Shown here: in pieces, positions 50,095-59,803 of the stretch
Layout of the letters: each line of letters opens with the position of its first letter
How positions within the stretch are numbered: position 1 is the stretch's first letter
Source of the DNA: Bryobacteraceae bacterium
Lineage (GTDB): Bacteria; Acidobacteriota; Terriglobia; Bryobacterales; Bryobacteraceae
Assembly: GCA_019752335.1 (NCBI GenBank)
Contig: JAIEMJ010000016.1
Span: 1 to 64,000 of the forward strand
Direction of reading: 5' to 3'
Length of the DNA stretch: 64,000 nt
The notes under the pieces: model-generated
Seen by the model: the letters and a program-made list of their open reading frames with translations, nothing else
What the model was told of the DNA's origin: nothing
Database searches by the model: none
Position numbers and translations under genes: made by a program

Positions 50095-50126
50095 GGGCCG
50101 GCGGAACCAACCGCCGGCCCTTTTTT
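50095..50126. terminator. Rho-independent terminator
   Basis: A perfect 10-bp stem GGGCCGGCGG / CCGCCGGCCC with AACCAA loop and six T. It lies between two convergent genes; the C-terminal codons of the minus-strand gene begin at the T-run, so it mainly serves the plus-strand gene. Confidence 0.93.
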
Positions 50127-51762
50127 ACGCTCGGCGAGCCCAAGCCACCATCTTCTCCGAAGCGCGATATGCCAAAGCCTGAATGGTACACGTCGGTTGC
50201 TGACGTCCCGACGTGACAAAGCTGGAGCCGTCTACGAGGAACAGATTCGGCACCTCGTGCGCCTGATGATCCCGGTTCACCACTGACGTGCGCGGGTCAT
50301 TCCCCATCCGGCACGTGCCCATCAGATGCACAGAGAAAGCGACATCCTTCACCTCATCCGACCATACCCGCCGCGCGCCGGCCGCGGCCAAAATCTCCAG
50401 TTGCCGGTCCAACACGAAGCGCAGAGTCTTCAGGTCGTCCGGATGATTCTTAAACGTCGCCCGCAAAGCAGGCAGGCCCCAGGCATCCTTCTGTGCCGGA
50501 TCGAGGTCAATCCGATTCCCTTCCACCGGCAAACAAGTCGTATGCCCGCAAAGTGACATCGTGCGCGTGAACGCCTCGCCGACAAAGCTCTTAAAGCCAC
50601 TGCCCCAACGCGGGACGTCCTTCGGTAAACCGTCGAGCGCGAAGCCCATTGGATACCAATCGAAGCGCGCATCGATCCCGCCGCCACCGAAAAAGCCCCG
50701 CTTCCCATCGGAGTCATAGTAGTCATGCAGCACCCGCGTTACCTGCACGCCCTTGTACTCGTTCAGCGGCTGCTCGAAGAGTCCCATGGCCAGCATCCCC
50801 GTGTCCCACATCAAATTCTTACCGACCACGCCATGCCCATTCGCCAGACCGTGCGGGAAACGCGCTGACTTCGAGAGCAACAGCAAACGCGGCGTCTCCG
50901 CGCCATTCGCGCAAACCACCACCGCCTTCGCGCGCTGCCGGATGCTTGCCTTGCGCGCATCGAAATAGACGACGCCAGTCACGCGCCCCAGCGCGTCCGT
51001 CTCAATCTGGCTCACCACCGCACCCGTGCGCAATTCGCAACGACCGGTGCGCAGCGCGGCGGGAATCACGGTCACCGCCGTACTGCTCTTGGCGCGCATC
51101 TCACAGCCAAAGCCCTCACAGAAGCCGCAATTGGCGCAGGCGCCGCGACCACGATACGGCTGCGACAAGATCGCCAGCGGTGCCGGAAACGAGTGCAAGC
51201 CGAGCTTCTTCGCGGCGCGGTCAAACAGGACCCCCGATCCTTTCGCTGGCATCGGCGGCAGTGGATATGGCCGGGATCGCGGGCCGTCAAAGGGATTCGC
51301 GCCGCCCAATCCGGAGATGCCCAACTCCTGCTCGGCCTTGGTGTAGTAGGGCTCCAGTTCCTCGTAAGTAATCGGCCAATCGGACAGATTCGCCCCTGGC
51401 ACCGCGCCCCAACGGCTACGCTCGTTGAAGTCGCCGGGATGCAGGCGCCAGTAGTTCCCCGTGAAGTGAACGGTGCCACCGCCCACCTGCCGCCCGTAGC
51501 CGACGGCTGGCTGCACGACCGCCTTCTCCTTGTCGGTCACGCGAAACGTGTTCGGCTGCTGACGATGATTGTTGGTCAGCACGCGATCGAACATGAATTT
51601 GCGCTCGTCGTGCGAATAGTCCTTCTCGGTGAAGTTCGGACCCTGCTCCAGCAGCACCACCGAGAATCCCGCCGCGGCCAACTCCTTGGCCACCACGCCC
51701 CCGGCGGCACCCGCACCGATAATGGCGAAGTCGACTACATCCCGCGGGCGGTAGGCGATCAT
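50125..51762 (-). CDS. GMC-type oxidoreductase, large subunit of a gluconate-dehydrogenase-like enzyme
   Basis: 545 residues from ATG 51762, overlapping the small-subunit stop (ATGA). FAIIGAGAAGGVVAKELAAAGFSVVLLEQGP is the FAD-binding fold, GYGRQVGGGTVHFTGNYWR the GMC signature, and SVHLMGTCRMGNDPRTSVVN plus LFLVDGSSFVTSGRQQPT the C-terminal GMC block with the catalytic His. A cysteine group CANCGFCEGFGC near residue 210-221 occurs in this subfamily. It oxidises a sugar or alcohol in the periplasm and passes electrons on; the cytochrome subunit is not adjacent. Confidence 0.88.
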   Translation of the reverse strand: MIAYRPRDVVDFAIIGAGAAGGVVAKELAAAGFSVVLLEQGPNFTEKDYSHDERKFMFDRVLTNNHRQQPNTFRVTDKEKAVVQPAVGYGRQVGGGTVHFTGNYWRLHPGDFNERSRWGAVPGANLSDWPITYEELEPYYTKAEQELGISGLGGANPFDGPRSRPYPLPPMPAKGSGVLFDRAAKKLGLHSFPAPLAILSQPYRGRGACANCGFCEGFGCEMRAKSSTAVTVIPAALRTGRCELRTGAVVSQIETDALGRVTGVVYFDARKASIRQRAKAVVVCANGAETPRLLLLSKSARFPHGLANGHGVVGKNLMWDTGMLAMGLFEQPLNEYKGVQVTRVLHDYYDSDGKRGFFGGGGIDARFDWYPMGFALDGLPKDVPRWGSGFKSFVGEAFTRTMSLCGHTTCLPVEGNRIDLDPAQKDAWGLPALRATFKNHPDDLKTLRFVLDRQLEILAAAGARRVWSDEVKDVAFSVHLMGTCRMGNDPRTSVVNRDHQAHEVPNLFLVDGSSFVTSGRQQPTCTIQALAYRASEKMVAWARRA

Positions 51763-52274
51763 TCGGCCTCCGGCGCGTCGTAGTAGCCGAAAGGCGCCGT
51801 AAAGTGGTGGCCCGTTGTCAGCCCAATGTGCCGCCAACCCACCTGATCCCGATTGCCGCCATAGCTGGGGTCAGCGAAGAAACCCATGATGGTGTGTACG
51901 CGCACCGCCTCAAAGAACTCGGCCGATTCCTTCTCCAAGGTCTCCATTAGACGGATAAGGTCGGCGGAGTTGAGGGAAGCCAGATCCCGGGAGGCGGGGA
52001 ACAGCCGCCGCCGGAGGGTCTGCGCTTGAGCCAGACCCCGTTGGTAGAGCGGCCGCTGGTCGCGGTCAAAGGTTTCGAGCGCACGGTCGATAAAGTGGAT
52101 CACGCCGGCCTCGCGCGCGCCGGGCGAGTCGCCGGAAGGGATGATGGCGGAGGCGATCGCCTCGATCTCGCGCGCGGAGGCAGCGTCGAAGAAACGGAAG
52201 CTTGGAGAGGACTGGGCGGCTTCCGCGCGTGCCCACACACCGATCAGCGCTAATTCCCGCCGGGAAACTTTCAT
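51759..52274 (-). CDS. Gluconate 2-dehydrogenase subunit 3-like protein
   Basis: 171 residues with a twin-arginine-like start MKVSRRELALIGVWARAEA. The body matches the Gluconate_2-dh3 pattern: FRFFDAASAREIEAIASAIIPSGDSPGAREAGVIHFIDRAL and IMGFFADPSYGGNRDQVGWRHIG. It accompanies the GMC flavoprotein, helping its Tat export since that subunit lacks its own signal. Its stop overlaps the large subunit's ATG. Confidence 0.88.
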   Translation of the reverse strand: MKVSRRELALIGVWARAEAAQSSPSFRFFDAASAREIEAIASAIIPSGDSPGAREAGVIHFIDRALETFDRDQRPLYQRGLAQAQTLRRRLFPASRDLASLNSADLIRLMETLEKESAEFFEAVRVHTIMGFFADPSYGGNRDQVGWRHIGLTTGHHFTAPFGYYDAPEAE

Positions 52275-52292
52275 CCGACCAGCGTATCGCGG

Positions 52293-53114
52293 CTAGGGGG
52301 TTGTAAACGTAATCGACGAGTCGGCCGTGCCCTTGCGGAAGTCATAACACTTCATCGAGTAACTGCCGTTGCGCTTGAAGAACCACACAGCGTCCACCTT
52401 GAATTCGCCGCTGCCCTTCACCGGAAACCAGACGTCGCCGAACTTGTCGTACTCCATCTTGAAACCCAGGTCGCGGATATTCGTGCCGAGCAGGATCTTT
52501 ACCGCCGCCGGCATCTTGAACTCAAGAAAGCTACTGATGAACACGGGCTGAAAGCTCTCTTTCTCTACCAAGACCTCGCCTTCCCAAGGGCCACCCACGT
52601 AGTCGTACTTTCCATTCTTCAACGGCTTGTATTCCACGGCATAAACCGCGTGGCCGCGAAACTCCGTATCCGGCTTGCGAGTGAAGATATAGCCCTTCAG
52701 TTTATCGCCCGCGAGCGGAAATGCCCCCGGACTAAAGGCGTCGCGCAGACTGTTGCCTTTCTCGTCGTCATCCTTGCCTTTGGCTAAGTCGCTCACCCAT
52801 TCGTCGATGCTATCGTCCTCGTCATCGGGGATGGCCTTATCATAAGTGACTAACTTGCCTTTCACGCGCCGCTGACCCGCTACCGACAGCGACTCGCGCT
52901 TATTGCCCTTCTCGTTCGGCAGCACGCGGAACGTCCGCGTCTCTTCGCGCATCAGGGTCTTATTGCGTTGCGTGCTGCGCGCAAAGATCTCCTGGGTGTA
53001 AACCCAATTCTTGCGCGCTTCCTGCGCCCGCGTCTGATTCTCAATCACGCGCTGCATGATCTCATCCGCGGTGGGAGAGGCGCAGAATGTAGACAGTAAG
53101 ATGGCGGCCCACAT
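52293..53114 (-). CDS. Exported LolA/outer-membrane-lipoprotein-sorting-like protein
   Basis: 273 residues with a short signal peptide (MWAAILLSTFCASPTA). DEIMQRVIENQTRAQEARKNWVYTQEIF, then a series of beta strands (GKYDYVGGPWEGEVLVEKESFQPVFIS, KFGDVWFPVKGSGEFKVDAV), resembles the LolA-like fold found in many acidobacterial exported proteins. The substrate is not evident. It lies 3 bases after the DUF4252-like gene and is last in a sigma/anti-sigma operon. Confidence 0.65.
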   Translation of the reverse strand: MWAAILLSTFCASPTADEIMQRVIENQTRAQEARKNWVYTQEIFARSTQRNKTLMREETRTFRVLPNEKGNKRESLSVAGQRRVKGKLVTYDKAIPDDEDDSIDEWVSDLAKGKDDDEKGNSLRDAFSPGAFPLAGDKLKGYIFTRKPDTEFRGHAVYAVEYKPLKNGKYDYVGGPWEGEVLVEKESFQPVFISSFLEFKMPAAVKILLGTNIRDLGFKMEYDKFGDVWFPVKGSGEFKVDAVWFFKRNGSYSMKCYDFRKGTADSSITFTTP

Positions 53115-53117
53115 GAG

Positions 53118-53645
53118 TTACTCGTCCTTATTCTTTCCCTTGTCCTTGTCCACTTCGATCTTCGGAATCCCGAACTTACCGCCCAGCTTTGATAGTTTGG
53201 CCAGGTCGAGTGTTCCGACGATATTCACCACGGTCAACTCCCGTGGTTCCGCCGCCAATACCAAAAAGCCGTCCACCGTTCCATTCGGTCCCGCGTGGGT
53301 CATGATCTCCGTGAAGCCGCCCTTCTCCTTCACGCTCACCAGACTCAACCACTTGCTATCCGCGCGGACCTTCGCCCGCACGCTCTCCGCGTCCGCCAGG
53401 TTGTACATGCCATCCTTATCGAATTCCAGGCTATAAACGCGGACCCGGCGCAAGCCCTGCGTCACTTCCCCGAGATCGCCGCCCACCAGCCCCGAGAAAC
53501 CCTTCAACAGGCCCATCTGCTCCGGCCCCAAGTCCACGTTGGAGGTCTCCCGGGCCTTGCTTTCCAACCCCTTAAAAATGCTCAGATCAATTTCCTGCGC
53601 CACCAGCGGCCAGGCGAGTACGAATAGCATCGCTCCGAATTTCAT
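53118..53645 (-). CDS. DUF4252-like exported protein
   Basis: 175 residues, signal peptide MKFGAMLFVLAWPLVAQ. Mature sequence ...LRRVRVYSLEFDKDG, DSKWLSLVSVKEKGGFTEIM and DGFLVLAAEPRELTVVNIVGTLDLAKLSKLG follow the DUF4252 layout (i.v......w..l...k.....v.iy...........l.i....e.tvv.i.G.id...l..l). Its C-terminus is a Lys/Asp-rich tail. The start overlaps the anti-sigma stop by 4 bases. Function of the family is unknown, but it recurs with ECF sigma pairs in Acidobacteria and Bacteroidetes. Confidence 0.75.
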   Translation of the reverse strand: MKFGAMLFVLAWPLVAQEIDLSIFKGLESKARETSNVDLGPEQMGLLKGFSGLVGGDLGEVTQGLRRVRVYSLEFDKDGMYNLADAESVRAKVRADSKWLSLVSVKEKGGFTEIMTHAGPNGTVDGFLVLAAEPRELTVVNIVGTLDLAKLSKLGGKFGIPKIEVDKDKGKNKDE

Positions 53646-53983
53646 TGTAAGTTCTCCTCTTGTTTGTTCGTTTGTAAATGAATCACTCGCGTCTCGGGCC
53701 CGCGCACCTGCCGCTCCACTTTGGTCAAGCGCTCCGCCACCAGGCGTAACGCAAACTCCAACTGCTGCGCCGTCTGCTCAGCCTGCAACCGGCGCTCTCG
53801 CTCCTGACGGTATTGCCAGCCGATCCCCGCCATCACCAGCACCGCCGCGGCGATGGCCAGCCATCGCGTGGACACGCCGACACGACGCCGGCCCTCCGCC
53901 CGGGCCACAATCCGCTCCGCCAAGCCAGCCGGGGCGTCCTGTCGCCGCAACATCAGCCTTAGCTGTGCTTCGAGGTCTTGCAT
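53642..53983 (-). CDS. Small membrane protein, probable anti-sigma factor
   Basis: 113 residues from ATG 53983, overlapping the sigma gene's last 25 bases. A short N-terminal helical part (MQDLEAQLRLMLRRQDAPAGLAERI) precedes one transmembrane helix near residue 43-60 (WLAIAAAVLVMAGIGWQY) and a ~50-residue coiled coil. No zinc motif. Position between sigma factor and an exported protein suggests it restrains the sigma factor. Longer upstream reading would duplicate the sigma gene and is rejected. Confidence 0.68.
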   Translation of the reverse strand: MQDLEAQLRLMLRRQDAPAGLAERIVARAEGRRRVGVSTRWLAIAAAVLVMAGIGWQYRQERERRLQAEQTAQQLEFALRLVAERLTKVERQVRGPETRVIHLQTNKQEENLQ

Positions 53984-54474
53984 ACGCTCTCCTTCCGCTG
54001 CATCTTGGCGCGCAGCATCGCCAGCGCCCGATGCAACCGGCTCTTCACCGTCGCCACCGGCAGACGCAACACGGCGGCGATCTCCTGCGGTTCCAGCTCT
54101 TCCTGATAACGCAGCACCGTTACCACCCGCGCCGTCGCCGGCAACGACGCCACACTGTCCGCCAACTGCCGGCTGAGCAGCGGATCCTGCCACCGATCCC
54201 GCGTCGCCGGCTCGGGCACCTCATATAGCCCCGGACCACGCCGGAACTTCTGCCGCCGCACTTCGTCGATGCAGCGGTGGGCCGCCGCACGCCGCAGCCA
54301 ATGCTTCACGTGCTCCATCGACTCCAGTTGGTGCAGGTTCTGATGCAAGCTTAGAAAAACGTCCTGCGTCAGTTCCTCCGCCACCGCCCGGTTGCCCAAC
54401 GAATGGTAGGCGAGCGAATAGACGAGGCTCTGATGCTGGTGGACGATTTCGGCAAACCCTGGCAAACTGGCCAT
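53959..54474 (-). CDS. ECF sigma factor
   Basis: 171 residues. Region 2: LVYSLAYHSLGNRAVAEELTQDVFLSLHQNL then VKHWLRRAAAHRCIDEVR. Region 4: SLPATARVVTVLRYQEELEPQEIAAVLRLPVATVKSRLHRALAML. It heads a four-gene minus-strand operon with the anti-sigma, DUF4252-like and LolA-like genes, all touching or overlapping. The promoter lies in the 69 bases shared with the divergent DUF1080 gene, but I see no clear motif. Confidence 0.88.
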   Translation of the reverse strand: MASLPGFAEIVHQHQSLVYSLAYHSLGNRAVAEELTQDVFLSLHQNLHQLESMEHVKHWLRRAAAHRCIDEVRRQKFRRGPGLYEVPEPATRDRWQDPLLSRQLADSVASLPATARVVTVLRYQEELEPQEIAAVLRLPVATVKSRLHRALAMLRAKMQRKESVCKTSKHS

Positions 54475-54543
54475 CTGTCACACTAATACGCGCCATCCTG
54501 CCCAGCGGTGCCAACAAAAAGTGATACCCTGGCGAACGCGGCC

Positions 54544-55248
54544 ATGCTCACCACTTTGCTTACTCTTCTGCTTGCGCAAGGCATCTACCCCCAGTACGAG
54601 CCTGACGACAATACTGGTTTCGTCTCGATCTTTGACGGCAAGACACTCGCCGGTTGGGATGGCGACACTACGTTCTGGCGTGTCGAGAATGGCGAAATCG
54701 TCGGTGAGACCACTCCGGACAAGGTAGTGAAGCTGAACAACTTTCTCATCTGGCGCGGCGGCAAGGTGAAGGACTTCGAGCTCAAAGTCGACTTCAAGCT
54801 AAGTGGCACGAACAGCGGCATCCAGTATCGCAGCCTGGAGCTACCGGAACTCGGCAAGTGGGTGCTGAAAGGCTACCAGGCTGATCTCGACATTACCAAT
54901 GGGTACACCGGGAACCTGCACGAGGAGCGCGGTCGCAAGCCCGGCCATGTCGTGCTGGCCCGGCGCGGAGACGTCACCCGCATCGCCGCGGGGCCGAAAT
55001 ACAAGGTCCTCGCCAAGATCGGCGACAACCAGATGCTGCGCGGAGTCGTGAATGTGCAAGGCTGGAACACCTACCACATCATCGCCCGCGGACCCGTCAT
55101 GCTCCAGATCCTGAATGGCCAACTCATCAGTGCCACCATCGATGAGGACGAGAAGAACTTCGTCCCCGAAGGACTGCTCGGCTTCCAGATGCACGTCGGC
55201 CCGCCCTTCCGCGTGGCCTATCGCAATATCTGGTACCGCAAACTGTAA
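54544..55248 (+). CDS. DUF1080 (3-keto-disaccharide hydrolase) family protein
   Basis: 234 residues from ATG 54544, which opens directly into a signal peptide (MLTTLLTLLLAQG); GTG 54508 is an alternative. GFVSIFDGKTLAGWDGDTTFWRVENGEIVGET is the DUF1080 start, and the rest (LIWRGGKVKDFELKVDFKL, NSGIQYRS, GLLGFQMHVGPPFRVAYRNIWYRKL) is the concanavalin-like beta-sandwich of the family. Some members hydrolyse 3-keto-glycosides. Periplasmic; substrate unknown. Convergent with msrA, 1 base apart. Confidence 0.88.
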   Translation: MLTTLLTLLLAQGIYPQYEPDDNTGFVSIFDGKTLAGWDGDTTFWRVENGEIVGETTPDKVVKLNNFLIWRGGKVKDFELKVDFKLSGTNSGIQYRSLELPELGKWVLKGYQADLDITNGYTGNLHEERGRKPGHVVLARRGDVTRIAAGPKYKVLAKIGDNQMLRGVVNVQGWNTYHIIARGPVMLQILNGQLISATIDEDEKNFVPEGLLGFQMHVGPPFRVAYRNIWYRKL

Positions 55249-55249
55249 G

Positions 55250-55912
55250 CTACTTCTTGGCCGGGGTCTTGCTCTTGCGGAGGCAACCCGGGAATAGCTT
55301 CTTCAGCTTCTCCACCTTGGGGTCCGACACGTTGACGATGTAGGGATTCCAACGATTGTTGCCGGCGTAGTTCTGGTGGTAGCTCTCCGCCGTGTAGAAC
55401 TTGTCGAGCGCCGCCACTTCGGTCACGATCATCTTGGGGAAGACGTGTGCTTTGTTCAATTGCTGAATGTAGGCCTCGGCGACCTTCTTCTGTTCCGCAT
55501 TCGCGTAGAATATGGCGCTGCGGTATTGAGTGCCGACGTCGGGGCCCTGACGATTGAGTGAGGTGGGATCATGCGCGACGCTGAAGAAGATCTTCAGCAG
55601 TTGGCCGTAGCTGGTCTTCGTCGGGTCGAAGGTGATCAGCACTGCTTCCGCGTGCTTGGTGGCGCCGCCGGAGACGATGTCGTACTTGGCTTTTTCCTCG
55701 GTATCGCCCGAGTAGCCGGAGACGACGTCTTCGACGCCTTCCATGATCTCGAACACGGCTTCCACGCACCAGAAGCAGCCGCCGGCAAACACGGCCGTTT
55801 GCTTAGCGGGGCTGGCCTTTTTCACGTCCAGGGCAGGGTCAGGAAAGTTGGCATCGACGGCCAACAGCGGCAGCGCCGCCAGGAAAAGGAGACTTCGGCG
55901 AACGATTTCCAT
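55250..55912 (-). CDS. msrA: Peptide methionine sulfoxide reductase A, exported
   Basis: 220 residues. The catalytic GGCFWCVEAVFE is exact, followed by GVEDVVSGYSGD, HAEAVLITFDP, PTSLNRQGPDVGTQYRSAIFY and YHQNYAGNN. It reduces S-methionine sulfoxide in proteins. An N-terminal signal peptide (RRSLLFLAALPLLAVDA) sends it to the periplasm, unlike the usual cytosolic form. GCFWC holds the catalytic Cys; the resolving Cys probably lies in the C-terminal PGCLRKS. Confidence 0.94.
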   Translation of the reverse strand: MEIVRRSLLFLAALPLLAVDANFPDPALDVKKASPAKQTAVFAGGCFWCVEAVFEIMEGVEDVVSGYSGDTEEKAKYDIVSGGATKHAEAVLITFDPTKTSYGQLLKIFFSVAHDPTSLNRQGPDVGTQYRSAIFYANAEQKKVAEAYIQQLNKAHVFPKMIVTEVAALDKFYTAESYHQNYAGNNRWNPYIVNVSDPKVEKLKKLFPGCLRKSKTPAKK

Positions 55913-55990
55913 ACCTCCATTCTAATATTTCCGCGCTGCGGAGTCTGAAACACGTGTGCAGAGACAGGCAACCGGTTTCTTTTCGTCAAA

Positions 55991-56009
55991 ATGTAATGTA
56001 GGCTTACAT
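55991..56009. promoter_or_regulatory. Small inverted repeat upstream of the TonB receptor
   Basis: ATGTAA (55991-55996) and TTACAT (56004-56009) with a 7-base spacer lie directly before the AAGGAG ribosome site. It could be an operator or an RNA hairpin; nothing further supports either. Confidence 0.3.
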
Positions 56010-56021
56010 CAAGGAGTCTTA

Positions 56022-59000
56022 ATGATGCGCCACGTCTTTTCGCGTCTTCTCACGGCGGCCCTGTTAGCCAGCGTCGCTTTCTCCCAAGTCCGCTCCGGCA
56101 CGATCGTCGGCTCGGTGGTGGATTCCACCGGCGCCCCTGCGGTGGATGTCGAAGTCACGGTTCTTGAAACCCTCACCAATGCCAGCCAAACGCTGCGGAC
56201 GAATTCGGCCGGCGAATTCAACGTCCCGTATCTCGCCTATGGCACGTACAATGTCTCCGCGAAGAAGTCCGGCTTTAAGCAAGTCAACCGAACCGGCATC
56301 AGCCTGACGACCAACCAGACCGTGCGCGTCGATCTGCGCCTTGAGGTCGGCGCCGTGGAGACGTCAGTGACGATTTCGAGCACCTCGCTGGAGTTGCAGA
56401 CGGAAAGCTCGCGCGTCACGAATACGGTTTCGGAAGAGGTAATTCGCGCGATTCCGAACATCAACAACAACCCGCTGAACTATGCGACTCTGACGCAGGG
56501 CGTGACGGCGCGGCAGTCGATGAATAGCTCGCAGTCCGCTTTGAGCTTCGGCATTGGCACGGACGCTCGCCGCGCGCTTTCGAATTTTTCGGTGAACGGC
56601 GGTAACTCCTTTACCAGTGACATTCAGATGGACGGCGTGTCGATTCAAGCTTCGGCGTGGAACGAAGTCGCGATCCTGCCGAACACGGAAGGTATTCAGG
56701 AAGTCAAGACGAATATCAATAACATGAGCGCCGAATATGGGCGCTCACAAGGGACGGTGGTGTTTACGACCAAGAGCGGTACGAATCAGTTTCATGGCTC
56801 CGGCCAGTATCGTTTGCGAAACGAGGCACTGAATGCGAACACCTTTGGCAACAACGCGCAGGGCATCGCGCGCGCACCCTTCAAGGTGAAGAACTTCTCC
56901 GGCACTTTCGGCGGACCGGTGCGCATTCCCAAACTCTACAACGGCACGGACAAAACATTCTTCTTCGTGAGCTACGAAGGCATGCGTTTTAACCAGGCTT
57001 TGGACTACCTGCGCACGGTGCCTACGGCTGCCGAGCGCCGCGGCGACTTCTCGAATACGCTGACCACCGTCGCCGGGCAGTATCTGCCGGTGAACGTCTT
57101 TGATCCTTTCTCCGTCACCAGTGTGGGGGTGAATCAATGGCAACGTGCGCAATTTCCGAATGCGATTTTGCCCCCCAGCCGCATCAATCCCTTCCAGAGC
57201 CGCTTGATCAATGAATTCCCCGCGCCGAACCGCCCCGGGCAAGATCCTTTGCTGAATACGAACAACTTCTATAACCGCGCGATCCGTGGTTTTGTGCGCA
57301 ATAGCACCAACGGCCGTTTTGACCATCGCCTGGCGAAACACTCGATTTACTTCACCGGCGGCGGCAACTTAGGCTCCATCGACAGTCCCAACGGCTGGGG
57401 AGCGGGCACGAGAGCTTTCACTCAGCAGGGTGGCTTTATTGGCGCCGTAAACGGCGACCGGAACTACTATGCCTCGGTGGGCGATACCTGGGTGATTACG
57501 CCCACGCTGGTCGCCGATCTTCGCGTGGGCCTGACGCGCGTGGCGGCCGACAATCGTGCGCAGACCTTTAGCGATATCGACTATTCCACGTTTGGTGTCC
57601 CCAATGGCTAGTCCAGCACGATCGGTTTAGCGGGCGCCTACCCGGAGGCCACCAGTTTCGGCGGCGGCTGGAGTAACATTGCGGCCTTGAACCAAACGGC
57701 CTATCTGGCCAAGATCGAGCGGCAGACGAATTGGAATATCGTCTATTCGCTCACGAAGACTTCCGGTAAGTTCACCCACAAGTGGGGCGGGGAATACCGG
57801 AACTACCTCTCGAACTACACCGACGCGCGCGGCAGCTACAACTTACTCAGCGGCGCGAATTTCACTTCTGGCAATATCCTGGGGCCCACGGCGAATAACA
57901 TCAACGCGCTGACGGCTCCTTTCAACGGCAGTGGCCTGGCGAGTTCGCTCCTCGGCGCGGGTTCCATCGCGGCCGGTGAAAACGCCGTTTTGATGGCCCT
58001 GTCTGCGAAGTACTTCGCCCTTTACGGGCAAAGTGACTGGCGGGTGAATAATCGCCTTACCGTGAATCTCGGCCTGCGCTGGGACTTGCAGCCGTCGCCG
58101 ACCGAACGGTACAACCGCTTGAGCTCCTTCAGCTACCGCGAGCAGACCGCCGGTACACAAGGTGCTCTCTATTTCCCGGGCGCCAACGGTAACGACCGTC
58201 ATCTTTACCAGACCCGTTACAAGGATTTCGGTCCGCGTGTCGGCATGGCCTATCGCCTCGGCGACAAGATGGTGATCCGCGCCGGCGCCGGCGTTAATTT
58301 CCTGCCGTCGAATACCGGATACTACGGCGGCCCCTATTACTACGGCAACCAGAATTTCGCCCCGGTGCTCAGCGCGCCGAACGCTCTACAATACGGCCCC
58401 ACGCCCCAAGCGTTGTTGCTGGCGCAATATAACCAGGTGAACACGCTGATTCCGACGATCGGCGCCAATGGCAATGCGCCCCAATACTACGGCGCCGGCG
58501 GCAACGAGCCCCGCTTTGACCGTGATACTTTCCGGAATTCCAAGGTTTACCAATGGAACTTCTTCGTCGAACGTAAGTTGGGCAAGAACTATCAGATGAA
58601 CCTGGGCTACTCCGGCAGCCGGGGACAGAATTTGCTCATCGGCCGCTTCAGCGCCAACACCGAGCAGCTACTGCCGCCCGCATTGCTCGATTCCTGGCGT
58701 ACGACTTACATTGCGACCAACGGCAATAATCCCGCGACGCAACTGGTGCCGAACCGTTTCAACCCCAACGGCACGATTCTCTACAATGGGAACTTGCGCA
58801 ATACGAGCATTCCGCTACGGGAGTCAGTCTTCCCGTATCCGCTGCTGACGGGTAACTTAGTCGGCACCATGGTCGGCTTTTCCACTTACAACTCGTTCAT
58901 GGCGAGCATTCAGCGCTCCTACTCCAATGGGCTCCTGTTCAACGTCCACTACACTTTTTCGAAGTCGATCGAAATGTCGAATCCGGAGTTGCAGAACAAT

Positions 59001-59786
59001 AACTTTGGCGAGAATGGCGGCTTCAACGCTAATAACGTGGACCGGCGCAATTACAAGAATAGCTACAACATCTCGTCGAATGACATTCCCCACCGCATAG
59101 TGGGCACCGTCGTCTATCAATTGCCGTTCGGCAAGGGTAAGCAGTTTGACACGCAGAATAAGTTCGCCAATGCCCTGGTGGGCGGGTGGCAACTCGGCAA
59201 CGTTCTGATCTTGCAGAGCGGCCAGCCGCAGCAGGGCTTCGGTGGGTGCAACTCCCTGAACGGCCTGTGCGACCGCGTCAGCGGCGTCGACATCGAAGTG
59301 CCGAAGAACCTGCAGAAGTGGTATGACTCGCCCAACGCCATCGACCGCACGGTGACCTTGCCGAGCGGCCGCCAGATCACACCGGCCCGCTTCACGTATT
59401 TGAAGTACAACCCCGAAGCGCTCGCCGGCCGCACAGTGACCTTGCCCAACGGCAACGTCGCCCCGGACATCTACTGGTTTGGCACCGCCGCTCTGCGCTA
59501 CGGCGATTTCCGCGGCGCCAATTACTACAACCACAATGTCAGCCTGCAGAAGGACTTTAAGATCGGCGAGAAGATCCAGATGCTCTTCTCCGCGGAAGCG
59601 ACGAACCTCTGGAATCGCGCGCAGTTGACCGGTACGGCTAACGCCGGCTCCGGTAACATCTTCACGGCGGCGAATCCCACCCGCGGCATCCGGCCCGGCA
59701 ACATCCAGAACGAGAGCTTCGGAACCTTCGGCCTGGGTACGCTGGACCCCCGTCAGGTGGAATTGCGGTTGCGCATCCGCTTCTAG
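56022..59786 (+). pseudogene. TonB-dependent receptor interrupted by one in-frame TAG
   Basis: Reading from ATG 56022 (AAGGAG 5 bases upstream) gives a signal peptide, a carboxypeptidase-regulatory-like domain (SGTIVGSVVDSTGAPAVDVEV), a plug (GVSIQASAWNEVAILPNTEGIQEV...EYGRSQGTVVFTTKSGTNQFHG) and the start of the barrel. Codon 530 (57609-57611) is TAG. The same frame then continues without a break for 724 codons through the barrel to RQVELRLRIRF, a proper C-terminal beta-signature. Only one stop and no frameshift is present, so the lesion is very recent, a sequencing error, or read through. The family is abundant in Acidobacteria and imports large substrates such as oligosaccharides. Confidence 0.85.
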
Positions 59787-59803
59787 GCAGTTGGGCAAAA
59801 GCC

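Noticed and set aside
53984-54193. Extended N-terminus for the small anti-sigma gene
   Set aside because: It would overlap the sigma factor's region 4 coding sequence out of frame; the Gly/Ala/Arg composition is that of a shadow.
57609-57611. In-frame TAG as a pyrrolysine or recoded codon
   Set aside because: No pyl genes or recoding element seen in the window, and TonB receptors have no conserved special residue here; a nonsense mutation or sequencing error is simpler.
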